Assembly (NCBI GenBank): GCA_947627695.1
Contig: CANQXF010000003.1
Location: 124,001 to 188,000, forward strand
From: an uncultured Ruminiclostridium sp.
Lineage (GTDB): Bacteria > Bacillota > Clostridia > Oscillospirales > Ruminococcaceae
Reading direction: 5' to 3'
Length of the DNA: 64,000 nucleotides
Shown: positions 1 through 7,797 of the stretch, in pieces
Layout: each line of letters begins with the position of its first letter
How positions within the stretch are numbered: the first letter of the stretch is position 1
The notes under the pieces: model-generated
The model's database searches: none
Told to the model about the DNA's origin: nothing
Seen by the model: only the letters and a program-made list of their open reading frames with translations
Program-made: the position numbers and the translations under genes

Positions 1-164
1 TTTTTGTTTATCTGTTCTGCAACCGTCCAGATACAAATTCCCGAAACAGCAGGAAGAACATATGTCAGTGAAGGTATCAATGACACTAACATAATAATTG
101 TACTAAGTGCGATTATGATCCCGCAGTAAGCAATGTTGAAGCTGAGATTATTATTTTTTGCCAT
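1..164 (-). CDS. Membrane protein, N-terminal part only (runs off the window)
   Basis: Fifty-four codons are visible, starting at the ATG at 164 and continuing past the window edge. After a short polar start (MAKNNN) there are two hydrophobic stretches, about residues 10-30 and 33-50, separated by a proline-containing turn (residues 31-38). This pattern resembles the first two helices of small clostridial membrane proteins related to ECF-transporter S components, but the fragment is too short to assign. It follows tyrA by 30 bases on the same strand, and a GGAG-type ribosome site lies just after the tyrA stop, so the two may be cotranscribed. The function is unknown. Confidence 0.6.
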   Translation of the reverse strand, partial: MAKNNNLSFNIAYCGIIIALSTIIMLVSLIPSLTYVLPAVSGICIWTVAEQINK

Positions 165-194
165 TTATTTTTCGCTTAAAGCTCTCCTATTATT

Positions 195-1040
195 TTATTT
201 TTTGTAAACCTCATTACATTTTTCTTTCAGAACACGCCCGTCCCTTAATAAATCGTGAAGACGCTGATAATCGTCATCACGCAAGGCGTCTCTGTACTCG
301 GTTATACTGTTAAGTATCTGGTCTATTTCATTTAAAAGTGCATTTTTATTGTGCAGGAAAAGACTGGTCCACATATTTTCATTTAGCTTTGCTACTCTTG
401 TAAGGTCTAAAAAGCTGCCGGCTGAGAAACCGTTGAAATCAAGCACAGACGGACTTTTTACATATGCGTTTGAAACTATGTGAGCCAATTGCGAGGTATA
501 AGCGATAACCTGATCGTGCTTTTCAGGTGTTGCAGTCACTACGTTACCGAATCCAATGCTTCCCGCAAGTGTAGAAAGCAGATCTATCGCAATTTGCGGC
601 GTATTTTCGCTTGGAGTTATTATAAAACTTGCATTATCAAAGAGATCATCGGTAGAATAATCAAAACCGCTGAACTCACGCCCTGCCATTGGATGAGTTC
701 CCACGAAAACGACGCCTTTTTCATCTAAAATCGGTGAGCATACGTCAACTATGGATTTCTTTACGCCGCAGGTGTCGATAACAATGCTGCCTTTTCTGAA
801 TTTGTCTGCATTTTCTTTTACGAACCTGCATATTGCTTCAGGGTAAAGGCAGATTATGGACAAATTGGCGTCGCCCAATCTTTCTGTGGATACCGCTTCG
901 TCTATAGCATTTTGCTCCAGTGCCTTTCTGACAGTGTTTTCATCGCTGTCTATTCCCATTACATGGTGAAAGGTGTGCTTTTTCAGGCATTTGCATATAC
1001 TGCCTCCGATAAGTCCAAGACCGACAACAACGATATTCAT
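195..1040 (-). CDS. tyrA: Prephenate dehydrogenase
   Basis: This enzyme oxidatively decarboxylates prephenate to 4-hydroxyphenylpyruvate using NAD(P)+, the committed step to tyrosine. The 281-residue protein opens with a Rossmann motif GLGLIGG (residues 7-13) and an acidic residue, D31, at the end of the second strand, which favours NAD+. The conserved HPMAG motif with the catalytic histidine is at residues 116-120. The length fits the short form without a C-terminal ACT domain, so feedback control by tyrosine through ACT is not expected. It is separated from sigG by a terminator and is probably transcribed from its own promoter in the 1041-1080 interval or by read-through. Assignment is firm. 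Confidence 0.93.
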   Translation of the reverse strand: MNIVVVGLGLIGGSICKCLKKHTFHHVMGIDSDENTVRKALEQNAIDEAVSTERLGDANLSIICLYPEAICRFVKENADKFRKGSIVIDTCGVKKSIVDVCSPILDEKGVVFVGTHPMAGREFSGFDYSTDDLFDNASFIITPSENTPQIAIDLLSTLAGSIGFGNVVTATPEKHDQVIAYTSQLAHIVSNAYVKSPSVLDFNGFSAGSFLDLTRVAKLNENMWTSLFLHNKNALLNEIDQILNSITEYRDALRDDDYQRLHDLLRDGRVLKEKCNEVYKK

Positions 1041-1079
1041 TTATCATCATATCCTTTCTTTTTAAGGATTTTACAAAAA

Positions 1080-1114
1080 TAAAAGACAGCATTAAATATA
1101 CTGTCTTTTATTTT
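1080..1114 (-). terminator. Rho-independent terminator after sigG
   Basis: A 10-bp perfect stem (TAAAAGACAG at 1080-1089 with CTGTCTTTTA at 1101-1110) encloses an 11-base loop. It lies between the sigG stop and the tyrA start and has T-rich flanks on both sides, so it could work in either direction; only minus-strand genes flank it. Confidence 0.75.
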
Positions 1115-1135
1115 AACATATTTTGCTCAAAAAGT

Positions 1136-1906
1136 CTATATCTGACTTTTAATTTTATTTAAAGCCCCTTTTTCCAATCTGGAAACCTGAGCCTGACTTA
1201 TCCCTATTTCATTTGCAACTTCCACCTGTGTTTTGCCTTGAAAAAATCTTAAATTCAATATCTTTTTTTCACGCTGCCCCAAATTTATGATCGCATCTTT
1301 TAGGGCTATTTCATTCAGCCAGTTTGTATCATTATTCTTATCGCCTACCTGGTCCATTACATATACGGTATCTCCCGATTCGGAAAAAACGGGCTCATAC
1401 AGAGAAATAGGCTCTGTTATTGCCTCAAGAGCAATCACAACGTCCTGACGTTTGGCGTTTATTTCTTTTGCGATTTCTTCTATTGTCGGCTCGGAGGAAC
1501 CTTCGGACGTAAGCTTTTCTTTTGCCTGCATCGCTTTATACGCAAGGTCACGCAGGGACCTTGAAATTCTCATTGAACTGTTGTCCCTCAAAAAACGTCT
1601 GATCTCGCCTATTATCATCGGAACAGCGTATGTGCTGAACCGCACGTTGAGAGAAAGATCGAAATTATCAATGGCTTTTATCAAACCAATCACGCCCACT
1701 TGAAAAAGATCGTCTGGATTTTCTCCTCTGCCCGAAAAGCGTTGTATAACGCTTAAAACGAGCCGCAGATTGCCTTTTATCAACTCATCTCTGGCTGAGG
1801 CGTCGCCTTCTTTTATTTTTTTCAGCAGCTCGGTTTTTTCGCTTTCCTTCAGAACTTTCAGCTTTGATGTATTTACCCCGCTTATTTCTACTTTATTATA
1901 GTACAA
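1136..1906 (-). CDS. sigG: Sporulation sigma factor SigG (late forespore)
   Basis: Sigma-G directs RNA polymerase to late forespore genes after engulfment. The start is placed at a TTG (1906) rather than the upstream in-frame ATG at 1960, because AAGGAG lies seven bases before the TTG and the product then begins MYYNKVEISGVNTSKL, as in other SigG proteins. That gives 256 residues, the family norm. Region 2 includes DDLFQVGVIGLIKAIDNF and the -10 recognition segment after it; the C-terminal helix-turn-helix includes EIGISQAQVSRLEKGAL. It is the last gene of the spoIIGA-sigE-sigG cluster, a conserved order in spore formers. In Bacillus sigG also has a sigma-F promoter of its own; I could not identify one here. 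Confidence 0.95.
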   Translation of the reverse strand: MYYNKVEISGVNTSKLKVLKESEKTELLKKIKEGDASARDELIKGNLRLVLSVIQRFSGRGENPDDLFQVGVIGLIKAIDNFDLSLNVRFSTYAVPMIIGEIRRFLRDNSSMRISRSLRDLAYKAMQAKEKLTSEGSSEPTIEEIAKEINAKRQDVVIALEAITEPISLYEPVFSESGDTVYVMDQVGDKNNDTNWLNEIALKDAIINLGQREKKILNLRFFQGKTQVEVANEIGISQAQVSRLEKGALNKIKSQI

Positions 1907-1991
1907 AATAATCACTCCTTGCCGCTTTTCTAAAAAAAGTATGGACAAGGAGCAATTCATTATTCTTGGTAATTTCTTCTAACCTGCTTAT

Positions 1992-2702
1992 TTAATTGCA
2001 AAGCCGTTCCATATCTTTTTTTAGCTTTTTTATTATTTTCTTTTCAAGTCTTGATATGTAGCTTTGCGATATTCCTATTTCGTCTGCAACCTCCTTTTGA
2101 GTCATTTCAATCCCTGTTTTCAATCCGAACCGCATTTCCATTATTGTTTTTTCTCGCTCCGGAAGTGCTGAGATAAGCTCCCTTAATATTTCATGCTCAA
2201 CCTCGTTTTCTATATTTACGTTCACTACGTCATTTTCAGTGCCCAGAATATCTGACAGCAGCAGTTCGTTTCCGTCCCAGTCAACATTAAGCGGTTCGTC
2301 AATAGATATTTCATGTTTATATTGACTTGATTTTCTTAAAAACATAAGAATTTCGTTTTCTATGCACCTGCTTGCGTATGTTGCGAGCTTTATATTTTTT
2401 TCCTTGCTGAACGTGTTGACCGCTTTTATTAAACCGATAGTACCAATGGATATAAGATCTTCAAGTCCTATTCCTGAGGCCTCGAATTTTTTTGCTATAT
2501 ACACCACCAAACGCAGATTATGGACGATAAGCTCTTCTCTCGCCTTGTTAAAGTCGGTGTCCATCATATCAAAAATTCTTTGCTCTTCCTCTTTGGTAAG
2601 AGGAGGGGGAAGTGTATCGGAACCGTTAATATAAAATACTTTCCCTAAATCTTTTATTCGGATTTTTATAAAAAGCTTTTCAATAAGATGTTTTGCGGAC
2701 AT
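1992..2702 (-). CDS. sigE: Sporulation sigma factor SigE, made as a pro-protein
   Basis: Sigma-E is the early mother-cell sigma factor. The 236-residue protein has an N-terminal pro-sequence of about 27 residues that is hydrophobic and basic (MSAKHLIEKLFIKIRIKD), followed by FYINGSDTLPPPL. The matching YYIGGS segment of Bacillus pro-sigma-E lies next to the SpoIIGA cleavage site. Region 2 (DLISIGTIGLIKAVNTF) and the C-terminal helix-turn-helix (EIGISQSYISRLEKKI) are intact. It lies 19 bases downstream of spoIIGA, whose protease product activates it, and 86 bases upstream of the sigG start. An AAAGG ribosome site precedes the ATG at a somewhat long spacing. Assignment is firm from family and synteny. 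Confidence 0.95.
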   Translation of the reverse strand: MSAKHLIEKLFIKIRIKDLGKVFYINGSDTLPPPLTKEEEQRIFDMMDTDFNKAREELIVHNLRLVVYIAKKFEASGIGLEDLISIGTIGLIKAVNTFSKEKNIKLATYASRCIENEILMFLRKSSQYKHEISIDEPLNVDWDGNELLLSDILGTENDVVNVNIENEVEHEILRELISALPEREKTIMEMRFGLKTGIEMTQKEVADEIGISQSYISRLEKKIIKKLKKDMERLCN

Positions 2703-2721
2703 TTTAACTCACGCCTTTCGA

Positions 2722-3570
2722 TTATATTAGGTTGGGATTGAATATTGCGTCATATTCATTGTTTATCGCATTGTTTTTTGTAAATCCTATAAGCGCATTT
2801 ACTTCCTTTTTTGTCGTTTCGTCATTTATAATGATTTTATCAGGTTTAAAACAGCATACCAATGAATTTCCTGCAACAGTTGAACAGGGAATCAGGCGTA
2901 CTCCGTTTAAACAGTCATTATCAGACTTATCACAGTAAATGTACTGTGTTATTTCATTTGGACAAATTTGTGCGCATTTCGTCAGATTACAGAAAATCAC
3001 AGGTGCGCCTGATAAAAAGTCTGTCAGCTTGTTTCCCGTGTCTGCTATTGCCGAAAGTGTAATGCTTCCCTTTTTCGTGATTATCGTAAGCTGGTATTTT
3101 TTATCCAGCTTGGATTTTGAATCCAATATTCTTCTTACAAAAATCAAAAAAAGATATGTAATTGAAGTTGAAAGTATCATCAGCCAAAGGGGAATATCAA
3201 AATATGATACCCAGTTATTATAGACCATTCCCATAGGCGCAAAAAACATCCATATCAGCAGCATTACTCCCGCATACAGACAATTTACGGCAAAAAAGGC
3301 AAGAATATTTTTTATAAATGCCTTTATATTTTGAAATCCTACCGATACAAAAACGATAACTGAGGAAATGAAAAGCCTTAACAAAAAATTAAAGAAAAAG
3401 GATAGTTCAGGAAGTAAAATCACAAGCGATGAAACGGCTCCGATCAAACTCGACAAAATACGTCTGCTTATTGGAATTTTTCGGTGAAAAATACAGCCGA
3501 GTCCTATCACTAAGAAGTATGTTATATAAAAATTTAAGAATAAAAGTATGTCAACATAAATCACACGCAT
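2722..3570 (-). CDS. spoIIGA: Pro-sigma-E processing aspartic protease SpoIIGA
   Basis: This membrane protease cleaves the pro-sequence of sigma-E in the mother cell after a signal from the forespore (SpoIIR). The N-terminal half, to about residue 145, is strongly hydrophobic with around five membrane segments. The C-terminal half carries the aspartic-protease motif DTG at residues 177-179, equivalent to the catalytic D183 of Bacillus. I chose the ATG at 3570 (282 residues, starting MRVIYVDILL) over an in-frame ATG nine codons upstream. The downstream ATG has a GGTGG ribosome site and matches the family start, and the -10 box at 3586-3591 overlaps the upstream alternative. First gene of the spoIIG cluster. 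Confidence 0.93.
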   Translation of the reverse strand: MRVIYVDILLFLNFYITYFLVIGLGCIFHRKIPISRRILSSLIGAVSSLVILLPELSFFFNFLLRLFISSVIVFVSVGFQNIKAFIKNILAFFAVNCLYAGVMLLIWMFFAPMGMVYNNWVSYFDIPLWLMILSTSITYLFLIFVRRILDSKSKLDKKYQLTIITKKGSITLSAIADTGNKLTDFLSGAPVIFCNLTKCAQICPNEITQYIYCDKSDNDCLNGVRLIPCSTVAGNSLVCCFKPDKIIINDETTKKEVNALIGFTKNNAINNEYDAIFNPNLI

Positions 3571-3585
3571 TTTACCACCGTTTAG

Positions 3586-3619
3586 ATTATAATACACATG
3601 CCATAAAAAAGATGTCGAA
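3586..3619 (-). promoter_or_regulatory. Probable Spo0A-controlled spoIIG promoter with 0A box
   Basis: On the minus strand a perfect -10 TATAAT lies at 3586-3591. The heptamer TTCGACA, complement of the 0A-box consensus TGTCGAA, lies at 3613-3619. The hexamer TTCGAC within it sits exactly 22 bp from the -10, in place of a normal 17-bp-spaced -35. The Bacillus spoIIG promoter is known for a 22-bp spacing with Spo0A bound across the -35 region, and this arrangement reproduces that. The predicted start lies just ahead of the spoIIGA ribosome site. Confidence 0.65.
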
Positions 3620-3648
3620 GTGTATCACTGAAAATGGCTTTTATTTTA

Positions 3649-3678
3649 TTGTTTTCCTTTATATTATAAGGTTATAAT
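3649..3678 (+). promoter_or_regulatory. Possible sigma-A promoter for spoVB
   Basis: TTGTTT (3649-3654) and a perfect TATAAT (3673-3678) are separated by 18 bp and lie about 50 bases ahead of the spoVB start. The -35 matches the consensus at four of six positions, so the call rests mainly on the -10 box. A sporulation sigma promoter has not been excluded. Confidence 0.35.
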
Positions 3679-3730
3679 CCTGTCCTGAAAGAATAAAATG
3701 TATTAGACATTTTTGAAGGGATAACGTTAT

Positions 3731-5395
3731 ATGAGTGAAAAAAATAGTTTCTTAAAAAACACATTGATTTTATTTGCGGCAATGTTTTTGACCAAAATTA
3801 TAGGTGCCGTACTAAAAATACCGCTTACAAATATGCTTGGCGGTACGGGAATGGGATATTTTTCAACTGCTTACAGCTTTTTTAATCCCGTTTACACAGT
3901 ATTGGCGGCAGGACTTCCGACAGTTGTGACAAAGCTGACAGCCCAAAGCGCCGCCCGCAAGCATTATAAAGAGGCAAGAAAAATAAAAAAGGTATCTATC
4001 GTTTTGTCTGTTTTATTGGGCATAGTCGGTACGATATTTATTCTGCTGTTTGCAAAGCCGTTTGCGAACTTTGCGGCAAGCTCTCCCGACAGCTTTTGGT
4101 CTGTTATAATGATCGCTCCTTCCGTGCTTTTTTGCTGTGTTGCAGCCGTTTACAGAGGTTATTATGAAGGATTGTCCAATATGATGCCGACAGCACTTTC
4201 TCAGGTTATCGAGTCTGTGATAAAAGCTGTAATGGGATTATTCCTTTCATGGGTAGTGATTCTTGGCGGAAAAAACGGCTATGTTTCTGATGAAAAGGTT
4301 TTGCCTTATGCTGCGGCTGCTGCCGTGCTGGGCGTAACGCTAGGCGAGCTTATAGGGACTGTTTTCCTTATACTGCGAAGTAAATTCGGTTCGGATTATA
4401 TTTCTGATGAAAAATTAGCTGAAAGCGCCGCCCCTTCAAAGGGCAGCCATCTATTAAAAAATATAATGCTGCAATCCCTTCCCATTTCATTTGGAGCAGT
4501 GATTATAAATCTTGGCTCATTGATAGACCTGTTGACAATTTCAGGCGGTATAAAGGAGGCTTGTATAGCGGATCCGCAATTTTTTATTTCACATTTTCCC
4601 CTTGCGTATTACGAAACCGGAGCAGGTGATTTCGGAAATTTTGTTTACGGCAGTTACACAGGGATCGTTTTATCTCTTTTTATGATAATAACTTCGCTGA
4701 CATCGCTGGTTGGAAAAAGCGCCTTGCCTATTATTTCCGCCGAATATGAGCAGCAAAGATATCAGGAGGTATGCAGACAGGTAAATATTTTATTCAGCGG
4801 CATTTTTTTAATAGGGCTTCCTTTGTGTTTTTCTTTAAGTGCTTTGTCAGAGCCGGTTTTGTCACTTTTATATCCAATGCGAATGGCGGAGGTCAGTGTA
4901 AGCTCATTACCTCTTTCTATTCTTTGTCTAGGAGGTATTCCGATATCTGTTTGCGGCGGTTTGTTTTCTGTTTTTCAGGCAGTAGGTCGATCAGACCTTC
5001 CTATCAAATTGATGATCATAGGTTCTGTTTTAAAATTAGTGTTTAACCTTCTTTTTCTGCATATACCCTATACAGCAGTTTCGGGCGCCGCAATATCTAC
5101 TGTCTTATCTCATGCGGCTGTAATGCTTATAGGCATATCTGTTTTAAACAAAAAACTTGGTATCATCTGCGGATTTATGCATACGTTTGTAAAACCGTTC
5201 ATAGCAGCTGCTTCATGTGCACTTTCAGCCCTTGTTTCTTATCACATATTGTTTGATAATTTTAATGCAATTATAAAAATGGTTTTTTCGGTAGTATTGG
5301 GAGGAACAGTTTATTTTGTACTTATATTGCTTATGGATAAAAGACTACTGCAGCCTGTTGTTCATCTTTTGCACAAAAAAAGAGCAGACACATAA
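3731..5395 (+). CDS. spoVB: SpoVB-family lipid-linked oligosaccharide flippase
   Basis: Members of this MOP/MATE-like family move polyprenyl-linked wall precursors across the membrane; SpoVB itself is needed for spore cortex formation. The 554-residue protein is hydrophobic throughout, consistent with about 14 membrane helices, and has the usual N-terminal repeat with a TNMLGGTGMGYFSTAYS-like segment near residues 32-50 and the GGIPISVCGG segment in the second half. It is read away from the spoIIG cluster, which fits a sporulation role, and ends in a strong terminator. Several paralogues of this family (SpoVB, YtgP, YabM) exist in Firmicutes, so the paralogue name is less certain than the family. 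Confidence 0.82.
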   Translation: MSEKNSFLKNTLILFAAMFLTKIIGAVLKIPLTNMLGGTGMGYFSTAYSFFNPVYTVLAAGLPTVVTKLTAQSAARKHYKEARKIKKVSIVLSVLLGIVGTIFILLFAKPFANFAASSPDSFWSVIMIAPSVLFCCVAAVYRGYYEGLSNMMPTALSQVIESVIKAVMGLFLSWVVILGGKNGYVSDEKVLPYAAAAAVLGVTLGELIGTVFLILRSKFGSDYISDEKLAESAAPSKGSHLLKNIMLQSLPISFGAVIINLGSLIDLLTISGGIKEACIADPQFFISHFPLAYYETGAGDFGNFVYGSYTGIVLSLFMIITSLTSLVGKSALPIISAEYEQQRYQEVCRQVNILFSGIFLIGLPLCFSLSALSEPVLSLLYPMRMAEVSVSSLPLSILCLGGIPISVCGGLFSVFQAVGRSDLPIKLMIIGSVLKLVFNLLFLHIPYTAVSGAAISTVLSHAAVMLIGISVLNKKLGIICGFMHTFVKPFIAAASCALSALVSYHILFDNFNAIIKMVFSVVLGGTVYFVLILLMDKRLLQPVVHLLHKKRADT

Positions 5396-5399
5396 TAAT

Positions 5400-5438
5400 A
5401 CGCCGTTACAGACTTTGATTTGTAACGGCGTCGTTTTT
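5400..5438 (+). terminator. Rho-independent terminator after spoVB
   Basis: An 11-bp perfect GC-rich stem (ACGCCGTTACA at 5400-5410 with TGTAACGGCGT at 5421-5431) has a 10-base loop and is followed by CGTTTTT. It separates spoVB from the ruv operon. Confidence 0.9.
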
Positions 5439-5463
5439 CTGTCTGTTCTTAGCCTTTGCAAGA

Positions 5464-5492
5464 TTGACATTAAGTAAAATATGTGATATAAT
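5464..5492 (+). promoter_or_regulatory. Consensus sigma-A promoter of the ruv operon
   Basis: A perfect TTGACA (5464-5469) and a perfect TATAAT (5487-5492) are separated by 17 bp. The -10 is extended by TG one base upstream (TGATATAAT). It lies about 50 bases before ruvC and directly after the spoVB terminator, so it very probably drives ruvCAB. No SOS (LexA) box was recognised around it. Confidence 0.85.
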
Positions 5493-5542
5493 AAATCGTT
5501 ATAGTGGGGTTGTATGATATTTTAAAGGAAGCGGCGAGGTAA

Positions 5543-6037
5543 ATGAGAACAATAGGAATAGATCCTGGGTATGCAATTGTGGGTTTTGGCGTTATAGAAT
5601 ATGAGAAAAGTAATTTTTCAGTGATAGGCTACGGTGCTGTTACGACTCCAGCAGGGATAGACTTTGAGAAAAGACTGGAGATAATCTATTCCGACATATC
5701 TCAAATTCTTGATAATTACAAGCCGCAAAGCCTTGCTATAGAAAAATTGTATTTTCAGAATAATCAAAAGACCGCAATTGACGTTGCAGAGGCAAGAGGC
5801 GTTACCGTTCTTGCCGCCGCACAGCGGCATATACCGATATATGAATATACACCTTTACAGGTCAAGCAATCGGTAACAGGGTATGGACAGGCTGTAAAAA
5901 AACAGGTTCAGGAAATGACAAAACGAATACTTAAGCTGCCTCAGATACCTAAACCTGATGATACTGCGGATGCATTGGCAATAGCTGTTTGTCATGCTCA
6001 TACCAACAGTTCTATATTGTCTTCATATAAAAAGTAA
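5543..6037 (+). CDS. ruvC: Holliday junction resolvase RuvC
   Basis: RuvC cuts Holliday junctions symmetrically during recombinational repair. The 164-residue protein shows the full acidic catalytic set of the RNase-H-like fold: D7 in GIDPGY, E67 in AIEKLYF, and D140 and D143 in KPDDTADALA, matching D7, E66, D138 and D141 of the E. coli enzyme. GGAAGCGGCGAGG precedes the ATG as a ribosome site. Its stop is followed closely by ruvA and then ruvB, so all three parts of the resolvasome are encoded together from the promoter at 5464. Confidence 0.96.
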   Translation: MRTIGIDPGYAIVGFGVIEYEKSNFSVIGYGAVTTPAGIDFEKRLEIIYSDISQILDNYKPQSLAIEKLYFQNNQKTAIDVAEARGVTVLAAAQRHIPIYEYTPLQVKQSVTGYGQAVKKQVQEMTKRILKLPQIPKPDDTADALAIAVCHAHTNSSILSSYKK

Positions 6038-6051
6038 TGAAAGGGACAACA

Positions 6052-6651
6052 ATGATATACAGTTTAAACGGTGAGGTCATACATCTTTCACAAAATCTGA
6101 TAGTAGTAGAATGCGGAGGGATAGGCTACGAATGTCGCTCAACATCTTCCGCTGTCGCAAAAGCAACAGTCGGTGAAAAGATAAAGCTATACACATACCT
6201 GAATATAAGGGAAGACGCAGCAGAGCTTTTCGGGTTTGCCGATGAAAGCGAATTGAACTGTTTTAAAATGCTCATATCTGTTTCCGGGGTAGGTCCTAAA
6301 GTAGCGATAGCAATACTTTCGGATTTGAAGCCTCAGGAATTTGCACTTGCCGTGGTGAATGAGGACAGCAAAACAATCACCCATGCTCAAGGCGTAGGAA
6401 ATAAGCTTGCTCAGAGAATTGTGCTCGAGTTAAAGGATAAGCTGAAAAAAGACAATTCATTTATGTCGGAGGAAATTCCTCATGTCAATATCAGCGCAGG
6501 TCCTGATAACGCGGTTTCTGAAGCTATTACCGCACTGATGGTTCTCGGATTTTCAAATATTCAGGCGCAGAAAGCGATAGATGGATTACCTGAGGGTCTG
6601 TCTGTTCAGGAGCTTGTAAAAGAAGGATTAAAACGTCTTTCCGGAAGATGA
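6052..6651 (+). CDS. ruvA: Holliday junction branch migration protein RuvA
   Basis: RuvA binds four-way junctions as a tetramer and loads the RuvB motor. I chose the ATG at 6052 (199 residues, starting MIYSLNGEV) over an in-frame ATG at 6037 that overlaps the ruvC stop. The family begins with this motif and AAAGGG lies at good distance. The N-terminal OB fold is followed by tandem helix-hairpin-helix motifs (ISVSGVGPKVAIAIL near residues 75-90 and the QGVGNKLAQRIVLEL segment near 108-122), then a flexible acidic linker and the C-terminal domain III that contacts RuvB. Confidence 0.95.
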   Translation: MIYSLNGEVIHLSQNLIVVECGGIGYECRSTSSAVAKATVGEKIKLYTYLNIREDAAELFGFADESELNCFKMLISVSGVGPKVAIAILSDLKPQEFALAVVNEDSKTITHAQGVGNKLAQRIVLELKDKLKKDNSFMSEEIPHVNISAGPDNAVSEAITALMVLGFSNIQAQKAIDGLPEGLSVQELVKEGLKRLSGR

Positions 6652-6709
6652 TCGAAAAAAGAGGAATATTTTGTTTTATGCAAGAATAATTTGGAAGGGA
6701 TGACAACAC

Positions 6710-7777
6710 ATGGCAATAGAAATGGGCGGTTTCTCCAACGTGCCTGAAGACGATATTCAAATAGGCAGAGTTATAGAAGCAAGCTGCACCCCTGAAGATA
6801 TGGATATTGAATTCAGCCTGCGTCCCAAAGTCCTGTCTGAATATATAGGACAGGAAAAAGTAAAAGAAAATATGAGAATATATATAGAAGCCGCAAAAAA
6901 GAGAAATGAGCCGTTGGATCATGTGCTTCTGTATGGTCCTCCCGGACTGGGAAAAACTACGCTTGCAGGAATAATAGCAAACGAAATGGGCGTTAATATA
7001 AAAATAACGTCAGGTCCTGCAATAGAAAAGCCGGGCAGTCTTGCGTCTATCCTCACAACACTCAAAGACGGTGACGTTTTGTTTATAGATGAGATACACC
7101 GACTTTCAAGGCAGGTTGAGGAAGTGCTTTATCCCGCAATGGAGGATTATTCTCTTGATATAATGATAGGCAAAGGACCTGACGCCCAGTCGATAAGGAT
7201 CGATCTTCCTCATTTCACGCTTATTGGCGCTACAACAAGGGCGGGACAGCTTACAGGACCACTCCGTGACCGTTTTGGAGTCATAGAAAGACTTGAATTG
7301 TACACGCATCAACAATTATGTGAAATTATAATGCGCTCTGCCGTAATACTAGGTATTCCCACCTTAAAAGACGGTGCAATGGAGCTGGCACGACGTTCAC
7401 GAGGAACTCCCCGTATAGCTAACAGATTGCTCAAGCGTACAAGGGATTTTGCGGAGATTAAAGGAAACGGTCAGATAAATCAGGAGCTTGCAGATTTGGC
7501 TCTCAACTGTCTTGAAATAGATGAGATTGGGCTGGACAGTCTGGACAGACGTATGCTTACTATGATAATAAAAGGATATAACGGCGGACCTGTTGGACTC
7601 GAAACTTTAGCAAGTGCGCTTGGAGAAGAATCGGTCACGCTTGAAGATGTTTGTGAGCCTTATCTTATGCAGCTGGGCTTTATTGCAAGAACGCCGAGAG
7701 GAAGAACGGCAACGGCTTTGGCTTACAAACACCTTGGAATAGAAACAAACAGTGATGGGCAACAAACCTTAATATAA
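6710..7777 (+). CDS. ruvB: Holliday junction branch migration ATPase RuvB
   Basis: RuvB is the hexameric AAA+ motor that drives branch migration with RuvA. The 355-residue protein has Walker A GPPGLGKT at 76-83, Walker B with DEIH at 127-130, the sensor segment [11 protein letters not shown], and a C-terminal winged-helix domain ending near the FIARTPRGR motif. The 30 or so residues ahead of the conserved RPK..SEYIGQ segment are a short lineage-specific extension. A GGAAGGGAT ribosome site precedes the ATG. It is the third gene of the ruv operon. Confidence 0.96.
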   Translation: MAIEMGGFSNVPEDDIQIGRVIEASCTPEDMDIEFSLRPKVLSEYIGQEKVKENMRIYIEAAKKRNEPLDHVLLYGPPGLGKTTLAGIIANEMGVNIKITSGPAIEKPGSLASILTTLKDGDVLFIDEIHRLSRQVEEVLYPAMEDYSLDIMIGKGPDAQSIRIDLPHFTLIGATTRAGQLTGPLRDRFGVIERLELYTHQQLCEIIMRSAVILGIPTLKDGAMELARRSRGTPRIANRLLKRTRDFAEIKGNGQINQELADLALNCLEIDEIGLDSLDRRMLTMIIKGYNGGPVGLETLASALGEESVTLEDVCEPYLMQLGFIARTPRGRTATALAYKHLGIETNSDGQQTLI

Positions 7778-7797
7778 TTATATATCAGGAGCAAAAA

